NCBI GenBank assembly: GCA_937983405.1
Contig: CALJZN010000039.1
Coordinates: forward strand, 1 to 36,442
Direction of reading: 5' to 3'
DNA length: 36,442 bases
Source: an uncultured Paracoccaceae bacterium
Lineage (GTDB): Bacteria > Pseudomonadota > Alphaproteobacteria > Rhodobacterales > Rhodobacteraceae
The notes below the pieces were generated by a model, which saw only the letters and a program-made list of their open reading frames with translations, was not told the DNA's origin and made no database searches. Positions 1 through 8,578 of this stretch are shown here, piece after piece (within the stretch, counting starts at the first letter, position 1; the number at the start of each line of letters is the position of its first letter). The position numbers were made by a program, and so were the translations under genes.

Positions 1-758
1 TCGGCCGCCTGCGCCGCGGCTGCCGCGCGCCCCGCCTCGGCCGCCTGCCAGCGGGCAAGCAGCAGCGCACCCTCGGCGCGGCGCAGCGCCGCGCCGATCT
101 CGCGGTAGCGCGCCGCGGCCTTCGCCTGGCGGGCAAGCTGGGCAAGCTGGGCCGCCATCGCCTCGACCACGTCGGCGATCCGGGCCAGGTTCGCCTCGGT
201 CGCGGCCAGCCGCTGCTCGGCCTCGTGGCGGCGGGCGTACAGGCCCGCGATGCCGGCCGCATCCTCGAGGATCCGCCGCCGCGCGCGCGGCCTGGCCGCG
301 ATCAGCTCGGCGATCTGCCCCTGGCGCACCAGCGCGGGCGAGGTCGCCCCGGTCGCGGCATCGGCGAACAGCATCTGCACGTCGCGCGCCCGCACCTCGC
401 GCCCGTTGGCGCGATAGGTCGAGCCGCCGTCGCGGGTGATCCGCCGGACGATCTCGAGCGCATCGGCGTCGTTGAACCCCGCCGGCGCCCGCCGCTCGGC
501 ATTGTCGATGTGCAGCGCCACCTCGGCGAAGCTGCGCGCGGCGCGCCCGGCCGCGCCCGCGAAGATCACGTCCTCCATCCCCTCGCCGCGCATCGCCGTC
601 GGCCGCGCCTCGCCCATCACCCAGCGCAGCGCCTCGAGCAGATTCGACTTGCCGCAGCCGTTGGGGCCGACCACGCCGGTCAGCCCCGGCGCGATCGCCA
701 GATCGGTGGGGTCCACGAAACTCTTGAAGCCGTTCAGGCGCAGGCGGACGAAGCGCAA
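1..758 (-). CDS. smc: Chromosome segregation ATPase SMC, N-terminal part (runs off the left edge)
   Basis: SMC dimers with kleisin partners organise and segregate the nucleoid using an ABC-type ATPase head. The visible 252 residues begin [14 protein letters not shown] after the start codon, which is the usual SMC opening. The Walker A loop GPNGCGKSN follows at about residues 32-40. Then come a conserved stretch ([13 protein letters not shown]), the Q-loop region (ALVRQGQI), and [17 protein letters not shown] leading into the first coiled coil, which is rich in Ala, Glu and Arg heptads. The C-terminal two thirds lie outside the window. I chose the TTG start at 758 because a GGGAG sequence lies about nine bases upstream and the protein then begins where SMC proteins usually begin. 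No ATG gives a better fit. The call is very secure and only the start is in doubt. Confidence 0.95.
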   Translation of the reverse strand, partial: MRFVRLRLNGFKSFVDPTDLAIAPGLTGVVGPNGCGKSNLLEALRWVMGEARPTAMRGEGMEDVIFAGAAGRAARSFAEVALHIDNAERRAPAGFNDADALEIVRRITRDGGSTYRANGREVRARDVQMLFADAATGATSPALVRQGQIAELIAARPRARRRILEDAAGIAGLYARRHEAEQRLAATEANLARIADVVEAMAAQLAQLARQAKAAARYREIGAALRRAEGALLLARWQAAEAGRAAAAAQAA

Positions 759-997
759 GAGGCGGATCTCCCGGGCGGCAGCGCCGCATCGTCGCCCCTG
801 GCGCCGCCCGCGTCAAGCCGGTCGGTGACGGATGTGGGGGTTCGCGCAAGGCGATCCCCAACATCTTGCGGCACGCGCACAGGCTTGACAGAAGGGGCGG
901 CCGGCGGCCCAGTGCTCCACGGGGCCGGCGCCGCCGGCGGCCGCCCCTGTCCCGGGGCGCACCCCGCGCCCCCGTCCCAAGGCCCGGAGCGCACCCG

Positions 998-1351
998 ATG
1001 GTCCACGCCCTTACCGCCCTGCTTCTTGCCCAGCTTGCGGGCGAGGCCCTCGCCCGCGCCGCGGGCCTGCCGCTGCCCGGCCCGGTCCTGGGCCTTGCGA
1101 TCCTGATCGCGGCCTTTGCCGCGTTCCCGCGCCTTGCCGCGGCCGTCCAGCCCGCGGCGCAGACGATCCTTGCCCATCTGTCGCTGCTGTTCGTGCCCGC
1201 CGCCACCGGCGTCGTCGGCCATCTCGACCGGCTGGGGGCCGAGGCGCTGCCGATCCTCGCGGCGATCCTGGTCTCGACGGTGCTGGCCATTGCCGTGGGC
1301 GCGCTGGTCTTTGCCGCTGTGGCGCGCGCGACGGGGAACCGCGATGCGTGA
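998..1351 (+). CDS. lrgA: CidA/LrgA family membrane protein
   Basis: This is a 117-residue, strongly hydrophobic protein with about four membrane segments. The conserved family stretch GLPLPGPVLGLAIL is at roughly residues 23-36 and a VPAATG-type loop lies after the middle (LLFVPAATGVVGHL). CidA/LrgA proteins are holin-like inner-membrane proteins linked to murein hydrolase control and, in more recent work, to export of pyruvate or related small metabolites together with LrgB. The open frame extends upstream of the chosen ATG, but only from 998 does the protein start with a plausible membrane segment. The stop overlaps the start of lrgB by eight bases, so the two are almost certainly co-translated. 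Which of CidA or LrgA it corresponds to cannot be settled from sequence alone. Confidence 0.88.
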   Translation: MVHALTALLLAQLAGEALARAAGLPLPGPVLGLAILIAAFAAFPRLAAAVQPAAQTILAHLSLLFVPAATGVVGHLDRLGAEALPILAAILVSTVLAIAVGALVFAAVARATGNRDA

Positions 1352-2060
1352 CTTCACCGAGATCTGGAGCTACCTTGCCCAGACGCCGCTCTTGTGGCTG
1401 ACGGCGACGCTCGCGGCCTATGCGCTGGGCGATGCCGCGTTCCACGCCGTCGGGCGGCGGCCCTGGGCGAACCCGGTCGCGATCGCGGCGGGGCTGCTGG
1501 CGGTGGTGCTGTGGGCCACCGCGACGCCCTACGACGCCTTCTTCGAGGGGGCGCAGTTCGTCCATTTCCTGCTCGGCCCCGCGACCGTGGCGCTGGCGGT
1601 GCCGCTGTGGCAGCAGCGCGCCACGCTGCGCCGTGTCGCGCTGCCGATGGTGGCGGCGCTGCTGGCGGGCTCGGCCACGGCGGTGCTTTCGGCGCTGGCG
1701 CTCGCGGCCGCGCTGGGGGCAAGCCCTGCGACGCTGGCCGCGCTGGCGCCCAAGTCTGCGACCGCGCCGGTGGCGCTTGGCATCGCCGAACGGCTCGGCG
1801 GATCGCCCACGCTGACGGCGGTGCTGGTGATCCTGACCGGGATCACCGGCGCGGTGGTGGCGACCCCGCTGCTGAACGCGCTGCGGCTGCGCGACTGGCG
1901 CGCGCGCGGCTTCGCGGTGGGCTGCGCCGCCCATGGCATCGGCACCGCCCGCGCCTTTCAGGTGCACCAAACCGCCGGCGCCTTTGCCGGCATCGGCATG
2001 GCGCTGAACGCGGTGCTCACGGCCCTCCTCGCCCCGCTCGCGCTGGGGCTGTTCCGCTGA
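1344..2060 (+). CDS. lrgB: LrgB/CidB family membrane protein
   Basis: This 238-residue protein of the LrgB family has about seven hydrophobic segments. Family signatures include GPATVALAVPLW near residue 75, the KSATAPVALGIAERLGG stretch in the middle, and the GCAAHGIGTARAF motif near the C-terminus. These are typical of LrgB and of the chloroplast glycolate/glycerate transporter PLGG1. The ATG at 1344 overlaps the lrgA stop, the usual arrangement of the two partners. Together they probably form a membrane complex for small organic acids or for autolysis control, and the substrate is not visible here. No regulator of the LytTR or LysR type lies beside the pair. Confidence 0.92.
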   Translation: MRDFTEIWSYLAQTPLLWLTATLAAYALGDAAFHAVGRRPWANPVAIAAGLLAVVLWATATPYDAFFEGAQFVHFLLGPATVALAVPLWQQRATLRRVALPMVAALLAGSATAVLSALALAAALGASPATLAALAPKSATAPVALGIAERLGGSPTLTAVLVILTGITGAVVATPLLNALRLRDWRARGFAVGCAAHGIGTARAFQVHQTAGAFAGIGMALNAVLTALLAPLALGLFR

Positions 2061-2144
2061 GCGGGGCGGCGGGGGGCCTCGGGCCGGCAGCCAGAGCCGC
2101 CGCCGCAGCCGGCAAGCCCGCCCCGGTGCCGACCGGGGGGCGCC

Positions 2145-2897
2145 TCAGCCGCCGCGGAAGCCGCGCGCGGCGGCGCCGAAGACCTGCTCCAGCGCCGCGA
2201 GGTCGGAGGCCGTCACGACCAGCCTGAAGCCCTGGGCGCGCCGGGCGAGCGCGGCGGCGAGGTCGGCGGTGAAGATGCCGCAGCCGCGCCCCGCGGCGCG
2301 GCAGGCGGCGAGGACGGCGGCGCAGGCGGCCTCGTGCGCGGGCCCGGCGACGGGAACGCCCATCGAGATCGCCAGATCGCCGGTGCCGACGAAGACCATG
2401 TCCACCCCCGGCACGGCCGCGATGGCGCCTGCGTTCTCGACCCCCCGCGCGGTTTCCACCATCACGATCACCGCCGGCGCCGCCCCGGCGCCGCGCAGGT
2501 AACCGGCAAGATCGGCCAGCGGCCGCACCCCGCCGGCCGAGCGCCGCCCGACGGGGGGAAAGCGCGCGGAGGCGACCGCCGCCGCGGCCTCGGCCGGGGT
2601 CTCGACCATGGGCACGATCACCCCCTCGGCGCCCGCATCGAGCGCCTGGCCGATGGCCGCAGCCCCGTTCTCGGCCACCCGCACCAGCACCGGCACCGCG
2701 GCCGAGACCGCACCGACCGCGGCCTCGAGCCCCGGCCGATCGTAGAGCCCGTGCTGGAGGTCGAGCACCAGCGCATCGGGGCGCGTGCGGGCCGCGGCCT
2801 CGGCCACGGCGCTGCCGCCCATCGTCAGCCAGACCACGCCCAGACAGGCCCCGCCGTCCAGCGCCGTGCGCAGCCGCGCCTGCGTTCCCTCCCACAT
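2145..2897 (-). CDS. HpcH/HpaI-type class II aldolase family protein
   Basis: This 250-residue TIM-barrel protein belongs to the HpcH/HpaI family, metal-dependent aldolases that cleave or form 2-keto-4-hydroxy acids (for example 4-hydroxy-2-ketoheptane-1,7-dioate) to pyruvate and an aldehyde. Aligned by eye with E. coli HpaI, the catalytic residues are present: the His in DLQHG near residue 48, the Arg in VLVRVAEN near 73, the metal-binding Glu in VMVETARG near 148 and the Asp in FVGTGDLAISMG near 174. The DLQHG version with Gln before His is common in the non-HpaI subgroups, so the physiological substrate is unknown. It stands alone, transcribed toward lrgB, and its start has a G-rich ribosome site (GGGGGCCGGGCG before ATG). 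Confidence 0.87.
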   Translation of the reverse strand: MWEGTQARLRTALDGGACLGVVWLTMGGSAVAEAAARTRPDALVLDLQHGLYDRPGLEAAVGAVSAAVPVLVRVAENGAAAIGQALDAGAEGVIVPMVETPAEAAAAVASARFPPVGRRSAGGVRPLADLAGYLRGAGAAPAVIVMVETARGVENAGAIAAVPGVDMVFVGTGDLAISMGVPVAGPAHEAACAAVLAACRAAGRGCGIFTADLAAALARRAQGFRLVVTASDLAALEQVFGAAARGFRGG

Positions 2898-2981
2898 CGC
2901 CCGGCCCCCTTGCTGGCCCGTCGGGCCCGCCCCCCCCGCGGTGACCTAACACGGCTTAGGGACCCGAGGCCATGGGGCCGG

Positions 2982-3000
2982 CCTGCCCTGCGGGGGCAGG
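2982..3000. terminator. GC hairpin between the aldolase and fbpA
   Basis: CCTGCCC pairs with GGGCAGG across a five-base loop. A second inverted pair, GCCACACC at 3103-3110 with GGTGTGGC at 3129-3136, follows nearer the fbpA stop. Neither has a T-tract, so they are only possible terminators or mRNA 3' end structures. Nothing else was recognised in the 283-base gap 2898-3180. Confidence 0.3.
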
Positions 3001-3180
3001 ACCGACCCCGCGCGCAGCGCGAGGGACCGGCCAGGCGACCGCGACCGATGCCCGCGGGGGGAACGGCGGGGGTGCGGGCGATGCCCGGCCGCACCCTTGA
3101 ACGCCACACCGACCGCGGCACGGCAGGCGGTGTGGCCGGTTGTCAGCCTGCGGACGGACCCGCAGCCGCCGCGCTGCGCC

Positions 3181-4191
3181 TTACGGCATGCCGGCGCGGT
3201 CCCAGACCCGCACCGCCTGGGCCGCACGCTCGCCGTAGACGGCCGCGTTCACCCCGCTCACCTTGAAGTCGAGATAGGCCGAGATCGGGCCGGTGGGTGT
3301 CACGCCCTCGACCACGGGATATTCGTTGTTGCCGTCGGCGAAGATGCGCTGCGCCTCGTCGGTCACGAGATATTCGAGGAAGGCCACCGCCGCGTCGCGG
3401 TTGGGCGCCGTCGCCACCACCCCCGCGCCCGAGATGTTGGCATGCGCCCCGCGGTTGCCCTGGTTGGGAAAGATCAGCGCCGTCCGCTCGGCCACCGCCC
3501 GGTCCTCGGCCTTGGCCGATCCCGCCAGCCGGCCCCAGTAGTAGCTGTTGGCAACCCCGATCCGGCACTCGCCCGCAGCGACCGCCTTGATCTGGTCGGT
3601 ATCGCCCCCCTGCGGCGGCCGGGCCAGGTTGGCGGCGAGGCCCCGCGCCCAGGCCTCGGCGGCCTCCTCGCCCAGCACCTCGATCAGCTCGGCCATCAGC
3701 GAGACGTTGTAGATGTTGGTGGACGAGCGCATGCAGATCTCGCCCTTCCAGCGCGGATCGGCGAGATCCTCGTAGTCGTCCAGCCCCTCGGGCAGGCCGC
3801 GGTCGCGGTCGTAGACGATCACCCGCACCCGGCTGGTCAGACCGAACCACAGGTTGTCGGGGTGGCGATACTTGGCCGGGATCCGTTCGGCCAGCACCGC
3901 GCTGTCCACGGGCTGGAAGATGCCCGCCTCGACCGCGCGGTAAAGCCGGCCGCCATCGACCGTGATCAGGATGTCGGCGGGGCTTTGCGCGCCCTCGGCG
4001 CGGATGCGCTCGATCAGCTCGTCGGCGCTGCCCTCGATGAGGTTCACCTTGATGCCGGTGGCCTTGGTGAAGTTCTCGTAGAGCGAAAGATCGGTGTCGT
4101 AGTGCCGCGACGAGTAGAGGTTCAGCTCGGCGGCGCCGGCCGCGCCCGCAAGCGCGAGCGCAAGGCACAGGGCGGTGGTGGTTCTGAGCAT
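3181..4191 (-). CDS. fbpA: Ferric iron ABC transporter, periplasmic binding protein
   Basis: This 336-residue binding protein of the FbpA/FutA/AfuA family captures Fe(III) in the periplasm. A signal peptide covers about residues 1-21 (MLRTTTALCLALALAGAAGA, then AELNLYSSRHYDTD). His30-Tyr31 in SSRHYDTD and the tyrosine pair Tyr217-Tyr218 in ANSYYWGRL fit the known FbpA iron ligands. The start has an AGGAG ribosome site seven bases upstream. The gene is divergent from the permease gene at 4404 with 212 bases between them, so the two probably share a regulatory region, where an iron regulator would be expected. No ATPase gene is nearby. Confidence 0.93.
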   Translation of the reverse strand: MLRTTTALCLALALAGAAGAAELNLYSSRHYDTDLSLYENFTKATGIKVNLIEGSADELIERIRAEGAQSPADILITVDGGRLYRAVEAGIFQPVDSAVLAERIPAKYRHPDNLWFGLTSRVRVIVYDRDRGLPEGLDDYEDLADPRWKGEICMRSSTNIYNVSLMAELIEVLGEEAAEAWARGLAANLARPPQGGDTDQIKAVAAGECRIGVANSYYWGRLAGSAKAEDRAVAERTALIFPNQGNRGAHANISGAGVVATAPNRDAAVAFLEYLVTDEAQRIFADGNNEYPVVEGVTPTGPISAYLDFKVSGVNAAVYGERAAQAVRVWDRAGMP

Positions 4192-4403
4192 GGTCTGGCT
4201 CCTGTCTGCTCCAGGCCTGCCTTGCCCCGCCCGGGGGCGTGCCCGGATGGCGGCTGGGTCGGCGATTCGGCGCGCCGGCCCGTCCCCGGGCCGCGCGCAG
4301 CCCCCTCCTAGACCGGGCGGCAATAGTTGACAATATGGGTCGGACATGATCGACACTCGGCCGCAGCGGCCATCGGGCGGCAGGACAGACCGGGAGAGAA
4401 CGG

Positions 4404-6128
4404 ATGAGCAAGGCCGAGCCGATCCTGCCCTCGGGCGGGGCCCGCAGCGCAACCGTGCGCGCCCCCGCAGGCAGCGTGCGGCGCATCTGGAGCGCGGGCG
4501 CGGTCGCGATCGCGGCGCTGATCGCGGTGCCGGTGGTTTCGGTCGCGGCACGGGTCGCGCTGCCCTCCGACGGGGTCTGGGCGCATCTCGCCGCAACCCT
4601 GCTGCCCGTCTACCTTGCCAACAGCCTGGCGCTGCTCGCCGGCGTCGTCGCGCTGGCCACGGCGATCGGCATCGGCGCGGGCTGGCTGGTGGCGGGCTTC
4701 GACTTTCCCGGCCGGCGGATGTTCGAATGGGCGCTGATCCTGCCGATGACCGTGCCGGGCTATGTCATCGCCATCGTCTATTTCGACCTGCTCAGCTTCG
4801 CCGGGCCGGTGCAGTCGTGGCTGCGCGCGACCTTCGAGTGGCGGCGCGGCGACTACTGGTTTCCCCCCGTCGCCTCGCTGCCCGGGGCGGCGGTGCTGCT
4901 GGCCTTCGTGCTGTATCCGTATGTCTATCTGCTGGCGCGCACCGCCTTCCTGCGCCAGTCGCGCCAGCTGATGGATGCCGCGCGCAGCCTCGGCATCGGC
5001 CCCTGGGCGGCCTTCGGGCGCGTTGCGCTGCCCATGGCGCGCCCCGCCATCGCCGCCGGCGCCGGCTTTGTCGCGATGGAGACGCTGGCCGACTACGGCA
5101 CCGTCCAGCACCTGGGCGTGCCGACGCTGACCACGGGCATCTTCCGCACCTGGTTCGCCGCCGGCTCGCCCGTGGCGGCGGCGCAGCTGGCGCTCTTGCT
5201 TCTGGGCTTCGTCGCGGCGGTCCTGCTGCTCGAGCGGGCGGGGCGCGCCGGGCGGCGCTATGCCGGCGATCCGGGCGGGCGCGCGGGGCTGATCCCGCGG
5301 CGGCGGCTGGGCCCGCTGGGCGGGGCGCTCGCCGCGCTGGCCTGCCTTTTGCCGGTGACGCTGGGCTTCCTCGTGCCGCTGGCCGAGCTGCTGCGGCTGC
5401 ATGTCACCGTGGGCGATTCGATGTGGGGGCCGCGGTTCCTCGCCTTCGCGACCAACAGCCTGACGCTGGCCGGGGTCTCGGCGGCGGTGGTCCTGGCGCT
5501 GGGCCTGTTCCTGGCCTATGCGCGCCGGCTCGACGGCGGGCCGGCGGTGCAGGCGGCGGTGCAGGCGGCGGGCCTGGGCTATGCCATCCCCGGCGCGGTG
5601 ATCGCGGTGGGCATCCTTGCGCCGCTGGCCTGGCTCGACCGCACGCTGGCCGGCGCGCTGGAGGGGGCCACGGGCCTGTCGCCGGGGCTGATCTTCACCG
5701 GCACCATCGCGGCGCTGGTCTTCGCCTACAGCGTGCGCTTCCTTGCCATCGCGCTCAGTTCCATCGAGGCCGGGCTCGCCCGCGTGCCGCCCTCGTTCGA
5801 CGAGGCCGCGCGCAGCCTGGGCAGCGGCGCGGGCGGCACGCTTGTGCGCGTGCACCTGCCGCTCTTGCGCCCCTCGATCCTGTCGGCGGCGATCTTCGTC
5901 TTCGCCGACGTGATGAAGGAATTGCCCGCCACGATGATCCTGCGGCCGTTCAACTTCGACACGCTGGCGGTGCGGGTCTTCCGCCTTGCCGCCGATGCCC
6001 GGGTGGCCGAGGCCTCGACCGGCGCGCTGGTGATCGTGGCCGCGGGCATCCTGCCGGTCATCCTGCTGTCGCGCGCGATGAACGACCGCCCCGCGCCGCC
6101 GGCCGGGGGGCTGCGCCGGGCGGGGTGA
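4404..6128 (+). CDS. fbpB: Ferric iron ABC transporter, fused two-domain permease
   Basis: This 574-residue inner-membrane permease is made of two homologous halves, as in FbpB/SfuB proteins. Each half carries an EAA-type cytoplasmic loop: AARSLGIGPWAAFGRVALP at about residues 191-209 and EAARSLGSGAGGTLVRVHLP at about 469-488. These loops dock on the ATPase. About twelve hydrophobic segments can be picked out. GGGAGAG before the ATG is a reasonable ribosome site. The protein should work with the binding protein encoded divergently at 3181-4191. The ATPase (FbpC) gene that usually follows is missing, and the next gene is thpR on the other strand, so the ATPase must be supplied from elsewhere in the genome. 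Confidence 0.93.
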   Translation: MSKAEPILPSGGARSATVRAPAGSVRRIWSAGAVAIAALIAVPVVSVAARVALPSDGVWAHLAATLLPVYLANSLALLAGVVALATAIGIGAGWLVAGFDFPGRRMFEWALILPMTVPGYVIAIVYFDLLSFAGPVQSWLRATFEWRRGDYWFPPVASLPGAAVLLAFVLYPYVYLLARTAFLRQSRQLMDAARSLGIGPWAAFGRVALPMARPAIAAGAGFVAMETLADYGTVQHLGVPTLTTGIFRTWFAAGSPVAAAQLALLLLGFVAAVLLLERAGRAGRRYAGDPGGRAGLIPRRRLGPLGGALAALACLLPVTLGFLVPLAELLRLHVTVGDSMWGPRFLAFATNSLTLAGVSAAVVLALGLFLAYARRLDGGPAVQAAVQAAGLGYAIPGAVIAVGILAPLAWLDRTLAGALEGATGLSPGLIFTGTIAALVFAYSVRFLAIALSSIEAGLARVPPSFDEAARSLGSGAGGTLVRVHLPLLRPSILSAAIFVFADVMKELPATMILRPFNFDTLAVRVFRLAADARVAEASTGALVIVAAGILPVILLSRAMNDRPAPPAGGLRRAG

Positions 6129-6194
6129 CCCCCGGGGGCTGACCCGCCCGGGCCCCGCCGCCCGCGCCGCCGCGTGATGCGCCCGCCCCCCGCG

Positions 6195-6731
6195 CTACCC
6201 CAGCGTATAGCGCGCCAGTTCCTCGTGATGCGCCCCCTCGGCCCAGAGATGCGAGCGGTAGAACACGAAATCCCGCACCGCGAAGGGGCCGGCGGCAAAC
6301 CCCTGATGCTCCACGACCGCACGCTCCAGCCGCGCCGCATCGGCCTCGCCCGGGCGAAAGCGGCCGAGGGTGACATGGGGCACGAAGCGGCGCGCCTCGG
6401 GCGGGGCACCGGCGCGGCGGGCGGCGGTTTCCACCTTGCGGGCAAGATGCGCCAGAAGCGGCTCGGGCGCCACCCCGGCGAAGGCCGCCCGCGCCTGCGC
6501 CCCCCCGAACAGCCCGACCCCGGCGAGGGTCAGCGCGAAGGCCGGCGCATGGATGGCCTCGAAGGCGTGGTGCGCCTCCTCGGCCACCGCCTCGGGGATC
6601 TCGCCCAGGAAGGCCAGCGTCAGGTGCATGGTCTCGGGCGGCACCCGGCGCGGCAGGGGCAGCATGAACGCCAGAAGGTTCAGCCGCTGGCGCACCTCCT
6701 CGGGCAGGTCGAGCGCGACGAAGGCCCGCAT
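6195..6731 (-). CDS. thpR: RNA 2',3'-cyclic phosphodiesterase (LigT/ThpR)
   Basis: This 178-residue protein of the 2H phosphoesterase superfamily opens 2',3'-cyclic phosphate ends of RNA. Both catalytic His-x-Thr motifs are present and in their usual positions, MHLTLAFLG near residue 39 and PHVTLGRF near 126. The N-terminus MRAFVALDLPEEVR is also typical of the family. The ATG overlaps the stop codon of the deacetylase-like gene by one base (TGATG), so the two are translationally coupled. The two enzymes share no obvious pathway, so the pairing may be only organisational. The 3' end faces fbpB, with 66 GC-rich bases between. Confidence 0.92.
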   Translation of the reverse strand: MRAFVALDLPEEVRQRLNLLAFMLPLPRRVPPETMHLTLAFLGEIPEAVAEEAHHAFEAIHAPAFALTLAGVGLFGGAQARAAFAGVAPEPLLAHLARKVETAARRAGAPPEARRFVPHVTLGRFRPGEADAARLERAVVEHQGFAAGPFAVRDFVFYRSHLWAEGAHHEELARYTLG

Positions 6732-7855
6732 CAGCGCGTCGCCAGCCGCGCAAGCCGCGCGCGCAGCACCTCGGGCACCGGGCCCTCGCGCGGGGCGTCG
6801 CGCAGCGTGGTCATCAGCGCCTCGGCCGGCGGCGCGCGGCGCGCGGCCCAGGGCGCCAGCGCGCGCAGCACCGCCTCGGCCGCGGGCGGCAGCCGGTCGG
6901 GGATGGCGCGGCCCGACAGGATCGCCCAGACCCCGGTCCACAGCCGCGCCGCGCTCCAGGGGTTGTAGCCGCCCCCGCCCAGCACGATCAGCCGCGCTGC
7001 CAGCGCCCGCAGCGCCGCCACCACCGCCCAGTGGGCATTGTTCGACAGGTTCAGCCGCGACAGCGGATCCTCCTCGACCGCGTCCGCCCCGCATTGCAGC
7101 ACCACCGCCTCGGGGGCGAAGGCCGCGACGCGGGGCAGGATCAGCCCCTCGAGGATCGCGCGCATGCCGCTGTCGTTCAAGCCCCGCGGCACCGGCAGGT
7201 TGAAGAGGCTGCCCGCGCCTTCGTCCTCGATCCGGCCGGTGAAGGGCCAGCGCCCCTCCTCGTGCACCGAGATCATCAGGCAGTCGGGATCGGCGCCGAA
7301 GGCAAGCTCCACCCCGTCGGGGTGATGCGCGTCGATGTCGATATAAGCCAGCCGCCGCAGCCCCAGCCCGCGCAGCCGCAGCAGGCACAGGACCGGATCG
7401 TTGAGATAGCAGAAGCCGTTCGCCCGGTCGGGCAGGCCGTGGTGCGTGCCGGCCCCCGGCACATGCACCGCCCCGCCGTCGCGCGCCACCAGCTCGGCGG
7501 CGAGCATCGCGCCGCCGGCCGAGGTGGCGGGTCGGCGGAACATCGCCGGAAAGACCGGGTTGGCGACGGTGCCGAGGCCGAAGCGCGCCGCGATCTCGGG
7601 GCTGACCGCCTGCGCGGCCTCGGCCGCCGCAAGCGCCGCAAGGTAGTCCGGGTCGTGCCAGACCGCCAGCGCGGCCGGCCGCGCCCGGGGCGAGGTAAGG
7701 TACTCCCCCGGCCCGAACCAGCCCAGCGCCCGGGCAAGGTCGATCACCGTCGAGACGCGGGGCACCCGCAGCGGGTGGTGCCCGCCGTAGCCCGGTTCGC
7801 GATAGACCTCCGACCCGATGAAGCGGGCGGCGGGCGCTGCGGTGTCTCGGATCAT
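6731..7855 (-). CDS. Histone deacetylase-like amidohydrolase (AcuC/HDAC family)
   Basis: This 374-residue zinc-dependent deacylase belongs to the arginase/HDAC fold. Visible active-site elements are the His pair in GAGTHHGLPDRANGFCYLND, the zinc ligands in YIDIDAHHPDGVE, a further Asp in LQCGADAVEEDPL, and the active-site Tyr in VLGGGGYNP. Bacterial members deacetylate acetyl-CoA synthetase (AcuC) or acetylpolyamines, and which applies here cannot be read from sequence. I chose the ATG at 7855 because homologs begin shortly before the FIGSEVY segment. An in-frame GTG at 7915 would add 20 residues but has no clear ribosome site. The gene is coupled by a one-base overlap to thpR downstream and divergent from the NUDIX gene. 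Confidence 0.9.
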   Translation of the reverse strand: MIRDTAAPAARFIGSEVYREPGYGGHHPLRVPRVSTVIDLARALGWFGPGEYLTSPRARPAALAVWHDPDYLAALAAAEAAQAVSPEIAARFGLGTVANPVFPAMFRRPATSAGGAMLAAELVARDGGAVHVPGAGTHHGLPDRANGFCYLNDPVLCLLRLRGLGLRRLAYIDIDAHHPDGVELAFGADPDCLMISVHEEGRWPFTGRIEDEGAGSLFNLPVPRGLNDSGMRAILEGLILPRVAAFAPEAVVLQCGADAVEEDPLSRLNLSNNAHWAVVAALRALAARLIVLGGGGYNPWSAARLWTGVWAILSGRAIPDRLPPAAEAVLRALAPWAARRAPPAEALMTTLRDAPREGPVPEVLRARLARLATR

Positions 7856-8013
7856 TGATGCGCACCCCTGCGCCGCCGCCCACCTCTCGAAGTCGAGGAT
7901 ATGGTCCGCCTGCACCGGATCAAGGCCGGGCGAAGCGCTGGCCGATCCGGCTTTCGCGTGGTACCCTGCATCATGTGGTGCGGGCGACAGGCGCCGTGAC
8001 CACCGAGCAGGCC

Positions 8014-8523
8014 ATGACCGAACTGGGCAGCCCCGACCCGCCCGGGGGCGCCGTGCCCGACGACGGGGCCGAGCCGCGGCTGCAGGTGGCCGCGCTCTGC
8101 TACCGCTTCGCGCACGGACGCGCCGAGGTGCTTCTTGTCACCAGCCGGGACACCGGGCGCTGGGTGCTGCCCAAGGGCTGGCCGATGCCGGGGCGCAGCC
8201 CGGCCAGGACGGCCGCACGCGAGGCGTTCGAGGAGGCGGGCGTTCTTGGCCGGGTCGCCCAGACCCCGATCGGCAGCTTCCACTACCGCAAGATCCTGGA
8301 CGACGGATCGTCCCTGCCCTGCCGGGTCGAGGTGTTTCCGCTGGCGGTGCGCCGGCTTCTGCGCGATTTCCCCGAGCGGCGGCAGCGGGTGCGCAAGTGG
8401 ATGACGATGGCGAAGGCCGCCGCCCGGGTGGCCGAGCCCGAGCTGCGCGACCTGCTGCTGACCTTCAGGCCACGGCCGCCCGGCGCCGGGCGCGACGGGG
8501 TTGGGCAGGACGACACGGGTTGA
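8014..8523 (+). CDS. NUDIX hydrolase with an atypical NUDIX box
   Basis: This 169-residue NUDIX-fold protein of the type that hydrolyses nucleoside-diphosphate derivatives or diphosphoinositol phosphates carries the box GWPMPGRSPARTAAREAFEEAGV. The REAFEEAGV half with its catalytic Glu residues is intact. The first conserved Glu (G-x5-E) is replaced by Arg, as in some diphosphoinositol-phosphatase-like members whose box starts PKGW. The ATG at 8014 is preceded by GAGCAGG, and an in-frame GTG at 7996 is an alternative. The gene is divergent from the deacetylase-like gene and runs in the same direction as the DUF1178 gene, 55 bases away. The substrate is unknown. Confidence 0.85.
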   Translation: MTELGSPDPPGGAVPDDGAEPRLQVAALCYRFAHGRAEVLLVTSRDTGRWVLPKGWPMPGRSPARTAAREAFEEAGVLGRVAQTPIGSFHYRKILDDGSSLPCRVEVFPLAVRRLLRDFPERRQRVRKWMTMAKAAARVAEPELRDLLLTFRPRPPGAGRDGVGQDDTG

Positions 8524-8578
8524 CCGCGCCGCCGGGCTGCATAGGTGAAGCCGCAGCGTCGCCAGAATGGGGGCACCG

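Noticed and set aside
829-866. An imperfect hairpin around GATGTGGGG and CCCCAACATC.
   Set aside because: A bulge breaks the stem and it has no T-tract or clear position relative to a gene end.
885-890. TTGACA before lrgA as a promoter.
   Set aside because: No -10 element lies 16-18 bases downstream.
4327-4350. TTGACA in the fbpA-fbpB gap as a promoter for fbpB.
   Set aside because: The spacing to CATGAT is only 12 bases; kept only as a possible regulator site.
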